Assembly (NCBI GenBank): GCA_921293015.1 | Contig: OV121091.1 | Location: 27,078,839 to 27,142,838, forward strand | Length of the DNA stretch: 64,000 bases | DNA from: Phorcus lineatus | Taxonomy: Eukaryota; Mollusca; Gastropoda; Trochida; Trochidae | Reading direction: 5' to 3' | In this document: positions 22,501 through 36,044 of the stretch, one piece after another | Layout: the number at the start of each line of letters is the position of its first letter | Position numbering within the stretch: the stretch's first letter is position 1 | Translations under genes and position numbers: made by a program | Notes under the pieces: generated by a model | Seen by the model: only the letters and a program-made list of their open reading frames with translations | The model's database searches: none | What the model was told of the DNA's origin: nothing

Positions 22501-25500
22501 ATGCATGTAGTTTTTTCGTATTTAGGCCATGGCCCATGTGCATATACTTTGAGACACATATGTTCGAAAATTTCGAAAAGATAGTTACAATTGGGAATAT
22601 TGTACTTACTCCTTACATAAACTTACAATAAACATAGTAAAATAATTCTAGAACAGAATATCTTTGGAATCAATAAAACTTAAACACCATACAATATTAC
22701 TGGTTTAATTTCAGAGTCGAACCATAAAAGTAGAACAAATCCTTTTTAAGAAACTGTTCAATCAAAAATAGAACCCTATTACCTTTATCTCTAATGTATC
22801 AATGCACAATGACCAAAACAATTTGTTGGAAAACAAAGTACCTAAACAATTATTAGATACAAATCAGTTATCTCATAACTGAACCACGGGTTTACGTGAG
22901 CAAACGTTTCAACATGGTTGGGTTATTGCAGTGCAATATTCGTTTACGCGGTTTCAATCATGTCGTGTCAAACAATAATTATTTGGACAGGAAGAAAGAA
23001 TGAACAAATTTAGTTTAAAACCGACGGCGTTAGCCGGAGGTTTTAAACGCTTAAATCTGCGGGAGTTGAATAACAATGAATCCCGGAAATTTTACAAACG
23101 CAACTATTTATCGATATTGTAACATGACCGTTATTTATTAGAAGTTTAAGAGCGAACTCTGTTTTTGCGTACTTATTTTTGTGTGGAAAAGACTTTGCGA
23201 CTGTTCTATTTCTGTAAGATGTGAAATAAGGTCTAACTAATGTGAATTCACGGCATTATTTACATTACAAATATCGTTGTGATAATAGCAAATAGTGACA
23301 TTCGTAACAGTGAGACCTTACAACATACTTGTTTAATTTGAGACCGAAATCAATAATTATAACGCTCGTAGAAGAATATCGTAAAACCCCGTGTTCAAAA
23401 GTTTAAACTAGCCCACAACCATTGTGACAGCGTCGCAAACATTGTGACGTCAAAACGGTTGGCCTTTGTAACGTCATACCATGGGAACGGCATTCGAAAG
23501 AAGGCGGCTGCATGAAACTTTGCGGCAAACTTGGACTAAGTAAGCCAGTTGAAAATGTTTTCGTTCTACAAAAATAAATCATATTGAAGTGTATTTGTAA
23601 TATCTACCGGTAGACACAATCTAGAAAAGGACAAAGACAACTGTCAAATCGGAGTACGGCACGAATTTTCTAAGAAACTGGAAAACTTAAGTCGAGCCGG
23701 CAGTGATTCGCCTTTGCTAATTTGCGGGTATTCATTGTCATTCAACATAGGGTAATTTGTTCAAATCAACCAATCAGAATCGAGAATACAACGAAGTCAT
23801 GTTACAATAAATAATTGTTCGCCTTTACCAAATATATTTAAAAACATTTAAAGAGGTCTCGTAGCAACGTATGAGTTGAATAACTGGTTTTTTCTGTTTG
23901 TCAAAATCAACCATCTCACTTCAGATAACCAGAGGTTAGCATTGTGTTCTTTGTTACTTTTTTCCCAGCCACGGGTTCGACAGATAACAAACCCGGAGTA
24001 AGTCGGTAAGTATTATTGGTTTGTTTTAGTATCGCCTGTTCCATCTTAAGATGGGACAGAATCCCAAGTTGGGATCATACATATGTATTCGCCTAAAACC
24101 TGTGAATATTGATCAAACCTGAAATGTATTGTAAAGATGTATAGCTTGACTCACGAAACTTGTATTAACTTTACTTCTACTATCTCACTGTGATAATTTT
24201 AATTCAAGGTTTAATGCTATGTCCAGATTTTAAGATCTTTCAAGTTTTGTAAAACACATTTAAAACGTGCCAAATTGGTAGTCTTGTTTAGAATGGCACC
24301 ATTGGAATGCTGAAAAAATTAAAAGATTATTCAACAAGTGCTCTAAAATCCTCTGCTTCTCATCAGACGCTGTTAAGTTAGTCCATTTGACAGTACAATG
24401 TACAATTCAATGTCAATATAATATCATGTCATAATTAATAACGTACTTGAGAAGTAAGTAAAGGCAAGGTTTATAAAGCATTAAGTAATGTTATATACAC
24501 AAATTCGGCATTATGTATTTTAAGTGTTATACTTTCGAAATACCAGACTCTTTCACCGGTATCTTATTTCGGAAAAGAAATACAAGACGCACATTTTATA
24601 TTACTCATAAGGAGACAAAGGTCTACAATATACAACCTCAACTGAAAACCAAAAATACCCGTTGTTTCTCAAGAACATTAGGCATGAAGTGGTTCAATGT
24701 ATCCAATTTCAATCAAATAGTTCCAAATTGTACCTTTCTGGCAATACTTTAAAGAATTTCACCCTAGAATCCCGATGAAGAAAAATTAATCTGAATGTGT
24801 CAGATAACCGTGGGCTAGCTATTACAAAAATCTCTTTTGTTATACATAAGCAATTATTGACATATAGAAAAGCATAATTGATCACATATTACGTTGTAAA
24901 CTACTTAAATAAAATTAGTCTTCATTGTGTCTTATTAAATGTGCTAAAAGGTTGTACATGTATGTACAATCAGGAGATATATCTAGTGTGTTTGAAAATC
25001 AGAAACATGTTATACTGGATTGATAGCGAGTACATTTTAAATTGAAACCTAATGCTGAGCGCTTTTTCTAGCGAAATACACAGTCTAAAAAGTTCCGACT
25101 TCAGGAGACAAAAATAAACTCGTCTGTTTCGGGGATTTTGTGTCTTAGTTTTGAAAATAAATTAAACCGTTATCAAAGTTAAACCTAATACTGCATGTTG
25201 AGGAAATGGTTTTGTCATAGTACGAAGTACAAATGTAAATATCGAATCGTTGAAGAACTCTTTATTCTTGTTTTGATAGCAAACAAGGACCGCAACATCC
25301 CTATGCAGCAAATAGATAACTCTAACAGTAAACCACTATGACAAGGATTATGACGTCAGAAGCGCTCGCGATATGAGATCGTTGTTTTGTTGCCTTATTC
25401 GAAGGAATGCTGCAACATGCCCAGTAGTGGAAAGCTTAGTTTACACTGATTTATGACTCAAACTTATTTTGTACAAAATGTGACACTTAATCAAAACAAT

Positions 25501-28190
25501 TTGCTCTCTCCGTGTACACACACGAAAACAAATACGGCTAATTCCTTTTGGGAAGAGATTAATCTCACTTGAAAGCAGAATACCGACTCTGAAGTCGGAA
25601 GTCAATGAATGTATTAATACATTGTAAACTGATTTCGGATAAACAGAGCAACTTCAATCATGAATTGATACCCTGTGAATCGGACAAAACAACCAATCAG
25701 AATCGAGTATCTAGCACTTTCAGGTAAGAATAAACGATTCTTTTGGTTAAATGGAAATATATAAAAGTACTGAAACGTTACCTAAAACGATTTGTAAATG
25801 GTTAAAATGCAAGAAAAAGGTTCTATCATAGAAAGAGAATACAATTCGTGAAAAGAGTCTTGTTTCTTTTCAGACAAGTTTTGTTGGTGACCAAAACAGA
25901 TATTGCTTAACGTTTGTACGGAAGTTTATTAGATAGCTTTCAAAACGTCTGTTAACTTGATTGTTTCGACGGCACTCTGATTTTTCAGAACGGTATTTGT
26001 GCCTTCACGGTAATATAAAAAATGGCTTTAGATACAACTACAACATTGACTCATATTTTTATGTTTATCATACTGTCATTCAATCCATCCCACCTTAATT
26101 CCGTCACGTATTTTTTCTCAAAAACCGTAAACTATATCTCAACCAAACATTGCAAAAGTTCTATAAGCTTTTTTACAACTATCTAGAATTTCAATTTTTT
26201 TACGTTTCCGTGGAAACGCCTCTTTTTTTATTTGTGTAACGGCATAAAATGGGGCGAAACTACAAGAAACTATAAAAACTAGATGATCCTCTTGATCGAT
26301 TGCGAAAGTCGATTCCAATTTTTTTTTATGTGGATTTGATTGAACTTAAAATAGATCACAGGTTTTGGTAAAATATATTTTTACACACTGGTATATTTAG
26401 TATATAAAAGTTCACTTATGAATATCCTTATCCTTGTTTGAATTTGAAAACTGTTTGAATTTAAGGATTTTAACTTGCACATGGCTCTTTGCAAATAGCA
26501 AATTGTTGTGAGCAATGCTCACTTTTTTATGGTTCACATAGTTATTGTTAAACACAACTGGCTCGTTCATGAAAACTGAATTTCTTTTATAGTAATGGGT
26601 ATGAAAAGTGTAAAATTGAAAATTAATCATTAGATAAGTGAATTTTTAAACAGACGTAGGTAACGTTCAAGAAAAATAAGCCATCTTAATGATTAATCGC
26701 AAAATCGTATGGTTTCTATTTACAGAAAAGTGTTTACTTTGATGCACTACAGATAATAGAGTGCGTGACTTTATAGTTACCATTATTAGTATCCTTACGT
26801 CTTCAGTCTATATCGTACCATGTCTTGAGCGATATATTGTGTCATGTCGTTTACAGCTCAATCTAAGCTGTAGTATTGTTACCATGGCATTGGCACGCAT
26901 GTACACAGTTAAGTTCAGAAATAAGCATCAAAATATCATTCCGTTACAAAATTACGTGACATTTTGTATAAAAAGTGGTCGATGTATCAACTTCTTTGAA
27001 CAAGGCACACTACAGTCGTAATTAATCGTAAAAGTTCGCTCTTGAAGTTTCAAGATAGATGTTATTGGGTTTTGGTGAATAACAAAGACGAATTGGTGCT
27101 CTTTGTTTGATTTTAAACAATGTTTCTTACGGTTGTTTTGTTTGAGTATATTTGATAATAGATACGAAATAAATCATCAAATTACATTATCAACAATGAC
27201 AAATCGATCTCTAGTTAGTCACGAGCTGGTTTTGATAAGCGGAATGTTTCTCAAGACGAGAATAAGATAATTTGGTTTTAAGAAAATTATCATTGTAATG
27301 ATTTTTCTTATTTTACTTCAGCAAATTACTTTCACATTCTAAAAATAAAAACAAGTGTTAAGTCTTTGTTAGACAAATAACAAAGCTGTTTGCAAATTGC
27401 ATGAAAGTTGATAAATATTTACATAAACAGAAAGTATTGTTTATTTTTAGAAGTTGAAAAAGTAATCCTTTGCAAAACTAAAAACCTAATGCCTTTGTGC
27501 AGTAAAAATTCAGAACATCAAATTAAATTCTTAATTCAACAATTTGAAACAATAAGTTACATAAAGAAGCAGAATAATGAATCCAAAAATTTAACTAAGC
27601 AAGCTTCCATACATTAATGATTCAATCAAAATGGTGATGTATAATTTTAAATGTATGTGTATTGATGAACATTCATTCGCCATAGTGGGATTGTTGTATA
27701 CATCTAAACATTATGTAATAGCGTCAAGATAACGTGGATATTAATTTATTTAGTCATCAAGTTGGATGTGGGAAATGATAAAATAGGAAACACATATACA
27801 TTAATGCATAGTAAAGAAAGCATGTGCAAACCATCGAGGGAACTAGATCAGAAATTGTGAATATTAAAGTATATACAATGGGAATAAGCAACAAAACATG
27901 AGATGAGTGTTTACTTAAGAGGTCAAAATAAACAAGGGTCAGTATGATTCCTTTAGGTAGAAATTTCATGGTTATTGGAAACTCAGGAAGATTGAATATT
28001 CGATGAGTGTTTGTATTAAAAATAAACAGCTTACGTAATTCTGTTTTATGACTTCGAACCTAAAACACAAGAGCGAAATCAATTCATATACAACTCTCTG
28101 AAAATAAATAACTATGTTCCATGCCGTTTTTGATATGCCAGAACAGATAACCAATGTCAAGTGTTACGTACAGTAAAACCTTACACATAC
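19540..28190. repeat. Copy B of the old duplicated segment
   Basis: Partner of 5450-12640, same orientation, about 1.4 kb longer. It lacks the 109-bp MITE and the ribozyme cluster of copy A, and carries instead the CRE-type repeat at 24985-25720 and unique sequence around 22.3-24.9 kb. Short frames within it (20345-20536, 24513-24752, 26761-27021) show no family features and are not conserved as ORFs in copy A, which argues against coding. Confidence 0.8.
24985..25720 (+). repeat. Dispersed repeat with CRE-like palindrome (copy 2)
   Basis: Matches 1495-2100, mainly inverted, with the first ~75 bp in direct orientation. One TGACGTCA remains near 25347. It ends near ACCAATCAGAATCGAG, a motif also present at about 23770-23790. 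Confidence 0.7.
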
Positions 28191-29405
28191 TACAAGGGAG
28201 TTGAGAACGAAAATGAACAATTGTCCTTACACAAGGATATTAATATGTATCACTTTCTAAACTAAAACAAAAGGCAATGATTACGAATTCCTTTCGTTTC
28301 TCATCTTTTTACACATTCGATTGAAAGTGCCTTTTAAAATATGGGTTGCTAGCATGAAATTCATGCTCTTTTTTATGTTCTCACTCTTGGTTTAACAAAA
28401 ACTTCATATCAACTATGAACACCATTTAAAGACCAAAACAAATAAAAAGGTAAACAAATTCTCTCGAAAAGTTCAAAGAAAGATGGTTCCTCTAATAAAG
28501 ATACTCGTTTACTCATGTAGGTGTGAGTAGTGTGTTTAGTTTTCTCAAAAATTCTTACTTATGTGCTGTCCAATAAAAACATAAAGAACACGTCGTAAAA
28601 TGGAAGTTGCTGAAGAGCTTTCCAAAGTTCTGAAAGTGGTCATCTTGTGGTTTTTCGATGAGGCGTGCTTGCTTAAATCAATTGCTTTTTCAACATTTTG
28701 CGCACTCAATTGAAAATCAATGAAATCTTTATGGACGTGACTTAACCAGCTACTGCCTTTATTCCCAAGAGGATAAAGTTTTATTTTCAGTTTGCCTAAT
28801 GAAACATATTCTCACTTGTTGGGACTGATAGCAGCTCTTTTCAAATAGAAATTAGGCATTCAAAAGGCAATCGGCGAACGTGAGATGCTTGAGAATGGAG
28901 AGCGGCTAAAGAGGTAGTTAAATGACTTCTCATATTTGACTAGTTTTAGAAATTAACTAAGATTACTAGAACGAAATATACGGCCACATTTTTATAAATA
29001 ATATGTTTTAATATTGAATAAGATTTACAATAAGAAATTCGTAATAGAACTACTTCAGATGTAAATGTAAATCACCTCTCAAATAATTATAAGGACTTTA
29101 TTTATGTTTGAAGTACCAGAGTCTCTGTAGCTGAACTCAGAAGCAATAAGGTCTGGCTCATTGAAACTTAGTATGTAGAACAATCACAATGTTAAGTAGT
29201 GCCTTTTTTGGTTTTTGACGTCTTCAGAACTTTTGGGGGCTGTTCCCATGGAAACACATGTCATAAAACTGTTTCCATGATTGAACCTTAAAAAGTTAAT
29301 GCTAAACACTATGAAACTAAGGATCTTAAACAATCATCCCGTGAAGGATAATTGTATTACCTAATGATCTTCGAAGGTTTAAACTATTGTTCCATATATT
29401 TCACA
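28191..29405. other. AT-rich sequence with one dispersed-repeat fragment
   Basis: About 28630-28760 is an inverted relative of the 8430-8890 repeat (TCAATTGAAAATCAATGAAA region). Otherwise nothing recognised. Confidence 0.5.
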
Positions 29406-29414
29406 ATGTTTACA

Positions 29415-30770
29415 TTTGGCGGGGGATAACGATAACACTGTCTGCTTGTTGCTTTTTGCATTTCCCGAGGACGTTTTTCACATTTAGGACATGCTGATGT
29501 AAAAGGGAAATTAATCTTGTTTTCGATCTAATCTGCTTGTCAAAGAAATAGTGGGAAAGTAAATGAAATATGGTGCAGACGATGTATATTCCAAAGAACT
29601 TACATGTGCTATTACATTAACACTCTACTGAAATAACCAAGAAATCACAAGAACTCCTACCTTATAAATGCTCTTTTGATACGCAATGGATTCTCGAAAG
29701 AAAGATAGAGCCTTTAGGCCTGTAGCTAAACAGGCTACCTATAACCTATCAAAGTTGGGGGCCACAGAAACACCAACTCTATACATAATTATCCCCATCA
29801 GCTAAGCAATCTATGACAAGGGTACAACTTTTGTATATGAAGAAAAATATGAAAATAGGTTCTGAGGGCATGGCCCCAGTGACACTTATTAGGGATGAAA
29901 GGGTCACAATCCATAAATCATAATCTCCATCAGCTAAGGAGTCTGTATACAAGCTTTCAGCTTTCTACGTTATTTGGATCTGGAAAGATGAAAATAGGGT
30001 TTCCCCTGTGGTCCTTATCAGAAGTCAGAGGATCACCAATTCTGTAAATAAGAAACCTCATGAATCCAATAGTCTGTAGACAAAATTACAGATTTCCTGA
30101 ACCAATGGCTCTGGTGAAAAGAATATATTTTCGATCAGCTATGGAGTCTGTACATAAGGTTAAGGTTTATAGGGGTTTTGGTTGTAGGCAAGATATTTGA
30201 AAATAGGTTTTTAGGGAATGCATTGCCCCTGTAGCTTTTCTTATAGATGACAGAGTCGCCGAATCCGAAATTGTCGGCTTTCTAGGCCTTTCGCTTATGC
30301 CGAAGATGATAAACGTGTTTTAGGGCGAGGCGTCTGCTGCCCTTATTATAGATTACAGCTTCACTATATCTAGAAATTAAAAATTTCATTAGTCATTGAG
30401 TCTGTTCACAAGATTTCAGATTTCTTGAGTCAATGTTTCTGGAGCAATAGTCGAAAGAGTGAAAAGTTTACAGACGGATGAACGGACACCGAGCTCATAG
30501 TGCGAAAGCCAATTATGAATTGTTTTTTGACTGAGTTGTTGTCCTTGAATGTTTGATTGAACTTTGTGTAAATGTCAGGTCTGATTCACGAATCGGGAAA
30601 AGGTTTTTAACATTAACCGTTACTTAAAAAATAACAAGATTTCAAATTCGTTGAGTCAATGGTTTTTGAGTAGTCGAAAGAGTGAAACCTTTACAGGCGG
30701 ATGAACGCACGGAAACCGATTGCAAAGCCATGCCATAGGCTCATAAAGCCTTACAGGCCTGATGAGCTTA
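29415..30770 (+). repeat. Decayed ~130-140 bp tandem array headed by GGCGGGGGAT
   Basis: Starts with GGCGGGGGATAACGATAACACTGTCTGCTTG. Degenerate units share CATCAGCTAAGGAGTCTGTA-like and TGAAAATAGG-like blocks (near 29794, 29932, 30060, 30133 and 29852, 29991, 30198). It ends with GTCGAAAGAGTGAAA...TTTACAGACGGATGAACG at about 30440-30490, a segment repeated near 30670-30710. The same kind of head occurs at about 60917. Similar repeats are frequent in marine invertebrate genomes, from memory. Confidence 0.65.
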
Positions 30771-31018
30771 TTATCAGATAATTGAACGGTTACTAACGAA
30801 GAATCAACTCTTGTAATCTTGCTCAACACACGGAAGTGATGGTCTTCGATAGGTTTGAAAATAATGATCTCATCCGAGTTTTCCTGTGCCACGGGGCACA
30901 TATCAAACGAATAAAAGGTCAATTTTGGTTCATATTTTCGGACGCCAAATTCCAAATCTATGGACACAACGGCCTTCTTTGAGATGTCGTGGACGTGGGA
31001 CACGATTACAAACATCAA
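30656..31018 (-). CDS. Unrecognised 120-residue ORF, doubtful
   Basis: A single minus frame opens with MMFVIVSHVHDISKK and runs to a stop at 30656. The middle (FYSFDMCPVAQENSDEI, then VLSKITRVDSSLVTVQLSD) looks more protein-like than most frames here. The last ~30 residues are antisense to the GTCGAAAGAGTGAAA repeat of the neighbouring array. No signal peptide, membrane segment or known motif. It may be a chance frame, a remnant of the repeat, or an exon; no splice signal decides this. Confidence 0.2.
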   Translation of the reverse strand: MMFVIVSHVHDISKKAVVSIDLEFGVRKYEPKLTFYSFDMCPVAQENSDEIIIFKPIEDHHFRVLSKITRVDSSLVTVQLSDNKLIRPVRLYEPMAWLCNRFPCVHPPVKVSLFRLLKNH

Positions 31019-33755
31019 AGGCTAATGACTGACCAATTAAACTGTAGAGCCATTGGTCATAAATGATCCTCTGAACTACTGATATAAATTTTCAAAATTC
31101 CAATCAATTCTTGATATTTAGATCAATGATCAAAAGCAGAGAGTTTCAGGAAGGTTGATAAAAAATTATTTGAGTAGTTGATTTTGCAAGGCCAATACTG
31201 TTATTCGCAATTTGTTAAGTCAAGCGTTTTAAGTCAAGGGCAGTGACGCTGAAAACATCCATTGTCTCGTACCAAAAAAGCTATTAGTGCATCACTATTA
31301 TATATTCTAAACATGTGTAAAGAATAATTATAAATTGTGGGAAAGTTCATTTCGAAAGAAAGATACCATTATTTTGAATTTATAAAGTCAAACGCACTTA
31401 TTTGTATTGCATCGTATTAAATGCGATGTACGCATTACTTGTACAGCCTATTACATATCGTGTATATCATGTGATACGTTTCAAAAGGTTTAGGAATATT
31501 GAAAGACAGGCATCTCTTTCGGGACGTACGGAGGACGCCCCGACATAATCCCCTTCGGTTTGCTTGTTTGGTAAAAAACATTATCAAGAATGTAGTTAAG
31601 GAACATGTACCATTTTGAGACATAATAACGGACGTTACATAATTTCAGGGTTTTGACATACAGAAATTGATGAAATCACTATTCCATTACTTAAGCAGTA
31701 ATGAGGCCTCACTAAAATCACTTTTGTCTCTAAAGTCCGAAGAGGAAAGAAATTGACCAAATCACTAAGCCATGATTTATGCAGTAAACTAGAATCACTG
31801 TTGTCTTAAACATTTTTATAGGAGTGAGGCATACAATTTGACAGTTGAAATATGTAACAGCTTGGATAAATGAGCTGGAGAAGATGACAGTGATATGCAG
31901 AACTATAAGCATGGTTTCTATGGGAACAAAGCCAAATCAAGCAACCTTCCCAGTTCATTCAAAACGAAAAAGACAACTGCAAGTGTACCAGAGATGGTGA
32001 GTATGACAAGTACAGTCTCAACCTCATGATGTTATGGATGTCTAAATCTTCTCATTTAAGGACAGTTTGAAAAACATGATAAAGTGCGTCTTCCATTACC
32101 CAGTGCTTTCTTCATTACAGTTTCACTCCAAAGATGTTGATGAAAAGAGCTGTGATTGATTATCCTTTCTTCAAGTTTTGTAAAAATGTAAGAACATAAT
32201 ATGGGGATATAATTGAACAACTGGTTGTCAAAGCAAGCTTTTATGTGTCCATCTCTGTCATGGGTATTTACTCTTAAGATGGCACGTATCCCTGAAGAGA
32301 GACAATTAGCAACTTTTGAAGGTTAATGAAAAATTTACACTCTCAGTTAAAGCTAAACGTGGTTTGAATTTCTTTTGTTACATCGTCTCTCGCTTAAGAC
32401 ACCTTAGACTTAATAGGTGTCATTCACATCCTCCTTTAAAAGGTAGTGCCACTTGCAATGGAAGAACTTATTTCTCTTGTTCTCACATAGTTAACCAGAG
32501 CTTGTTTCCAGAACACTCACATCCATTATATTATATGTCAGCTCGAAGGGAACAACATTACCAATGGAAACGGTTTTCTGACGAAGAAACGGTTGGTTTC
32601 TTAACATGTGCTTAACATCGTTTCTGTAACAATGGAATTAACACTTGGCACTGCTCTGTAAATCTAAGGGCCGAACTAATATTTCCGGTAATGTTAATCT
32701 TGGTACCAAAGCTGTTAAAAAGTGAATTGTTGTGTATGATCACAACACAACTCAATATCAGCAACAGCATCAAAGTCAGCATGACCATTCAGATGTTACG
32801 TTAGTCGAGGCATTGAACATTCTGATTACGCCTTTGTAAATATTTTAAATTTTTTATTGCTTTCAAATATAGATTTGAACTCGGAAATGGTATGTGATGT
32901 ATGTACCTCTTGATACTTACCTACGAGTTATGCACTGTACGTCACCAACCTTAAATAACAAAAACATCGCGCCTTCAACAACAACATTGTCCCCAGCACG
33001 TCAGTACAAGCGTCACTCATCCATTAGGGCAAGGAGTCGGTAATGACGAGTAAAGAGTAAACAAGTTTGGGAGTAATGGGGGAAAATTCATTTAGCGTTC
33101 CCTATCGACCAGAAATGGTATATACCAAGCGGCATTTATTGATTACTCTCACTAAGTTACAAAACCGTAGGGTACCATAAGGTAAAGAGAAAACATGAAC
33201 TGACAACATGGCATTAAATTAACCTTCTTAAATCATATTGAATTTAATTTTATCGTAAGATGTAAAAATACAATTCAGAACAGGTTTCGTTTTGTTTTAT
33301 CCAAAATTGCTTTTTACAAAATGGATTTACATTTTCCCCTTACTTTAAACTCTCTGTATCCATGATTTTCATTTTATTTACAGCAGTACAGGATCAATCC
33401 TTACCGTTGTACACATAAGAATATGTATGAACATATAAGGTACATCGTCGCCATTTGTGGTCAAAGCTTTTAAAAGTTTTATTGATGATGAATTCCTTTT
33501 TTAAGGTAAATAATTGATCTTTTGATTAAATAAGGAGTTTTCAAATTCGCACGATTCGTCCCAAATGTTGGTAAAAAATAATCGGTATCAGTGGCAGTTT
33601 CGATATAGGCAGAAGGCAACACGAATTCACACAACCAAAATGCGAAAGTTATGCGAATGTATGTGCGATAGCGTGCCCGGTCGACAAGGGCTTCATTTTC
33701 GGAAACTCTTCACAAATCACACCTTGGAATCAGGAAGTACTTGATTCATAGGCCT
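31019..33755. other. AT-rich sequence with small repeats
   Basis: A diverged direct repeat of ~75 bp lies at about 31665-31740 and 31748-31815 (AAATCACT...TGTCT blocks). About 32985-33055 is an inverted fragment of the repeat seen at 5460-5580 and 19545-19670. A 99-codon plus frame at 32316-32615 has no recognisable features and I do not call it a gene. Confidence 0.5.
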
Positions 33756-33759
33756 TGAT

Positions 33760-34446
33760 TTGAATAAACCAATGAGATTGCCACGTCGATTGGACCTACG
33801 AGCCTCTCAAAAACTTTTACAACACTTTTTAGCCATGCTTTGATGAAACAGCGACTCAAGGGCGATGTGCATGTCGACGTCGTGCTGCGAATATATGACG
33901 TAAGGTTATACGGTCTGGTATTCTCTACCATTCTTCTCTAAGGACTTGGGCAAATTGTTGGAGGTTTTTTGGAACCACAGCTTTTGACCGGACTTCACAA
34001 CACAAATGGTCCCATAAATGTTTGATAGATGTTAGGTCAGGTGCAAAGATTCCTTGCAATATGGGCTAATTGTGGACGAACATCATCCTGCTGAAAGAAT
34101 GTTCTGTTGCGATGATGTAGAAAAGGTTAAACAAGTTGACTTAGAATCTGATGGATGTACCCTGCTGCGTTGAGATTCCCATCCACCACCGGAAGATCAG
34201 TCTTCCCTTGTCCGCTAATTCCTTCCGAGGCAATGGGTCACTGATTCGGTTACTGCCAGGAATCGGTTCCTAAGCTGAAAAATTCTCAAATGGCAGTCTC
34301 GTTTGCGGTAGTAACGCAGGGGCTAACACTACTTGCCCGTTGCGTCTCATCAGCCGGGTGTCGAAGCCCCGCATCGTAGCTACGTATACATGCGTTGGAA
34401 CCATGTGCAACATTCCAACCGTTTTATCTCCTTCTTGGGATAATCT
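33760..34446 (-). pseudogene. Tc1/mariner-like transposase fossil, centre missing
   Basis: Read on the minus strand across several frames. An N-terminal DNA-binding part (RLSQEGDKTVGML, about 34405-34446; then CVTTANETAI; then LRNRFLAVTES, about 34215-34260) is followed almost directly by the catalytic part: GKTDLPVVDGNLNA (about 34165-34215), TFFQQDDVRP (about 34065-34100), SIKHLWDHL (about 34005-34035) and RIPDRITLRHIFAARRR (about 33870-33925). The family has QQDNARPH and PIEHLWD, so the third catalytic acid appears changed from Glu to Lys. The region between the DNA-binding and second catalytic blocks is absent. Dead copy; inverted ends not identified. Confidence 0.8.
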
Positions 34447-36040
34447 TGCCAGATATTCTTGTTTACACGATGCAGTTGAAGTAGGGGTATGCATTTGAGT
34501 GATCCGACACAAACCAAAATGATGCACGTGCAACGGATGATTTTGGAGCATCAAATTCACGCTTATAATATACAATTTTCCGGAAACGGGTCGCCAGCAC
34601 TCAACCATTTCCGTACCACATATGGCTACTGAAATAAGGAAATCATTACAATGTCTTTTGCTTAAAATTTGAATATTCTGTTCATAAAATATGCAGTCAT
34701 ATATAAAAGTGATACCGTTGTTGTTTTCTAATGTACCTGACAATCCACAATTTACATGTATAAATTTTTCTACTACATATTCATCATGACATGTTTTTCA
34801 ATTTGTTGTTTTCCGGAACGGTATCAATATAAGAATTTGCTTGTTTACCAATACAGTTCCTTCTTTTAAGAAATATATAATTAAATCATTATTTGAATTC
34901 CTCAAAATCTAATATTTAATAGACACAGTGAGCATCGAAATAGAATCGCTAAGCAAACGAGTCATTCCTAAGATCTTCTTAAGACATGGTTTCGGCGTCG
35001 GTAATGTTTCTATAGCTAGGCAGCAAATTGGTAGGGAAAGTTTTGGAATGCCATAATGATTCTGATTCCTTGTACAAAGGTAATTACGTGTAAGTACGTG
35101 TCTTCATCTTACCTTTCGTACGACAATCGCCATTAATTCGTGGCAATGTCATATGATCATCGTTTGATTATCATCAGACATTATCAAATTCACATTTCCA
35201 TCTTTGGACAAATTCAGCACAGCCTGGTTTAGAAACTAGAACAATCCAAGAGTAGGTGTGTGTCGTCCACACGAAGTGTACTTTTCTTTACTTTTTACTT
35301 TACTTAACTCTGTCATCAGACCAACTTTATTGGAAGCATTTCGAAAGAACACTTTAAATTAGACAGATAGACTCATCAATGCTAAGCGCAAAGGGAAATA
35401 AAATACTCCCGATTCGTCTTCTTAATAGTACCGTTATTTGAATGCGATATTGAACTTTCTCTTGTGCCCATCACATTATTTCCATAACAGTCTTGCTCTT
35501 CATTTTGTTTCAGTCCCATGGACCTTGTAGCCTTTAAGGGCTGAATGTAATTATCAAATTTATTAAATCAAAGCATTCACCATGTTTACTACTATGGATG
35601 CAGAAAAGGTTTCTTTAAAGTTTCCGAAAAAACTCGCGGAACTTCAATGAAATCGTAACTCTGTTCTCTGCCACAAAAAAAACCCATTAAAAGTAGTAAA
35701 AAGAGCAGTTCATTTGGTAAGCCTTTCTTGAAGCTACAACTTAATATCCATGAAATTACACAAAGAGGGCCCGTCATGTTGATAAGTTGGTGAAGCTGGC
35801 ATAAGAGAAGCACATTTTTTCATTTAATGAGATAGCTTGGGAATTGGTATAAGAACCGATTCTCATATACAGGAAGTACATATATTTGTACATACTGTAG
35901 GGGTATTGGAAATATAGAGAACCTTTCAAATTGAAACTTCAAAAGATTATTCTTGGAGGGACAAGATTTATTGTTTGACGACGGTTAACGTGAATAAAGC
36001 GACAAACCTATTTTGAAGACACGTTTTGATTGTGTTCCAC
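34447..36040. other. AT-rich sequence, nothing recognised
   Basis: The upstream part of the minus frame 34270-34743 (before residue 100) shows no homology I can name. No RNA gene or array. Confidence 0.4.
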
Positions 36041-36044
36041 ACAC

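Noticed and set aside
23390-23520. Promoter or CpG-island start site (TGACGTCA-like, GCGGCTGCATGA)
   Set aside because: Motifs are scattered, no downstream ORF or splice pattern follows, and part resembles dispersed repeats.
30740-30800. Hammerhead at GCCTGATGAGC on the plus strand
   Set aside because: CTGATGAG is present but there is no correctly placed GAAA, stem II or cleavage triplet.
32316-32615. 99-codon plus ORF
   Set aside because: No family feature, no splice or promoter context; treated as a chance frame.
34270-34743. 157-codon minus ORF as a host gene
   Set aside because: Its last third is the DNA-binding end of a Tc1-like fossil; the first part shows nothing recognisable.
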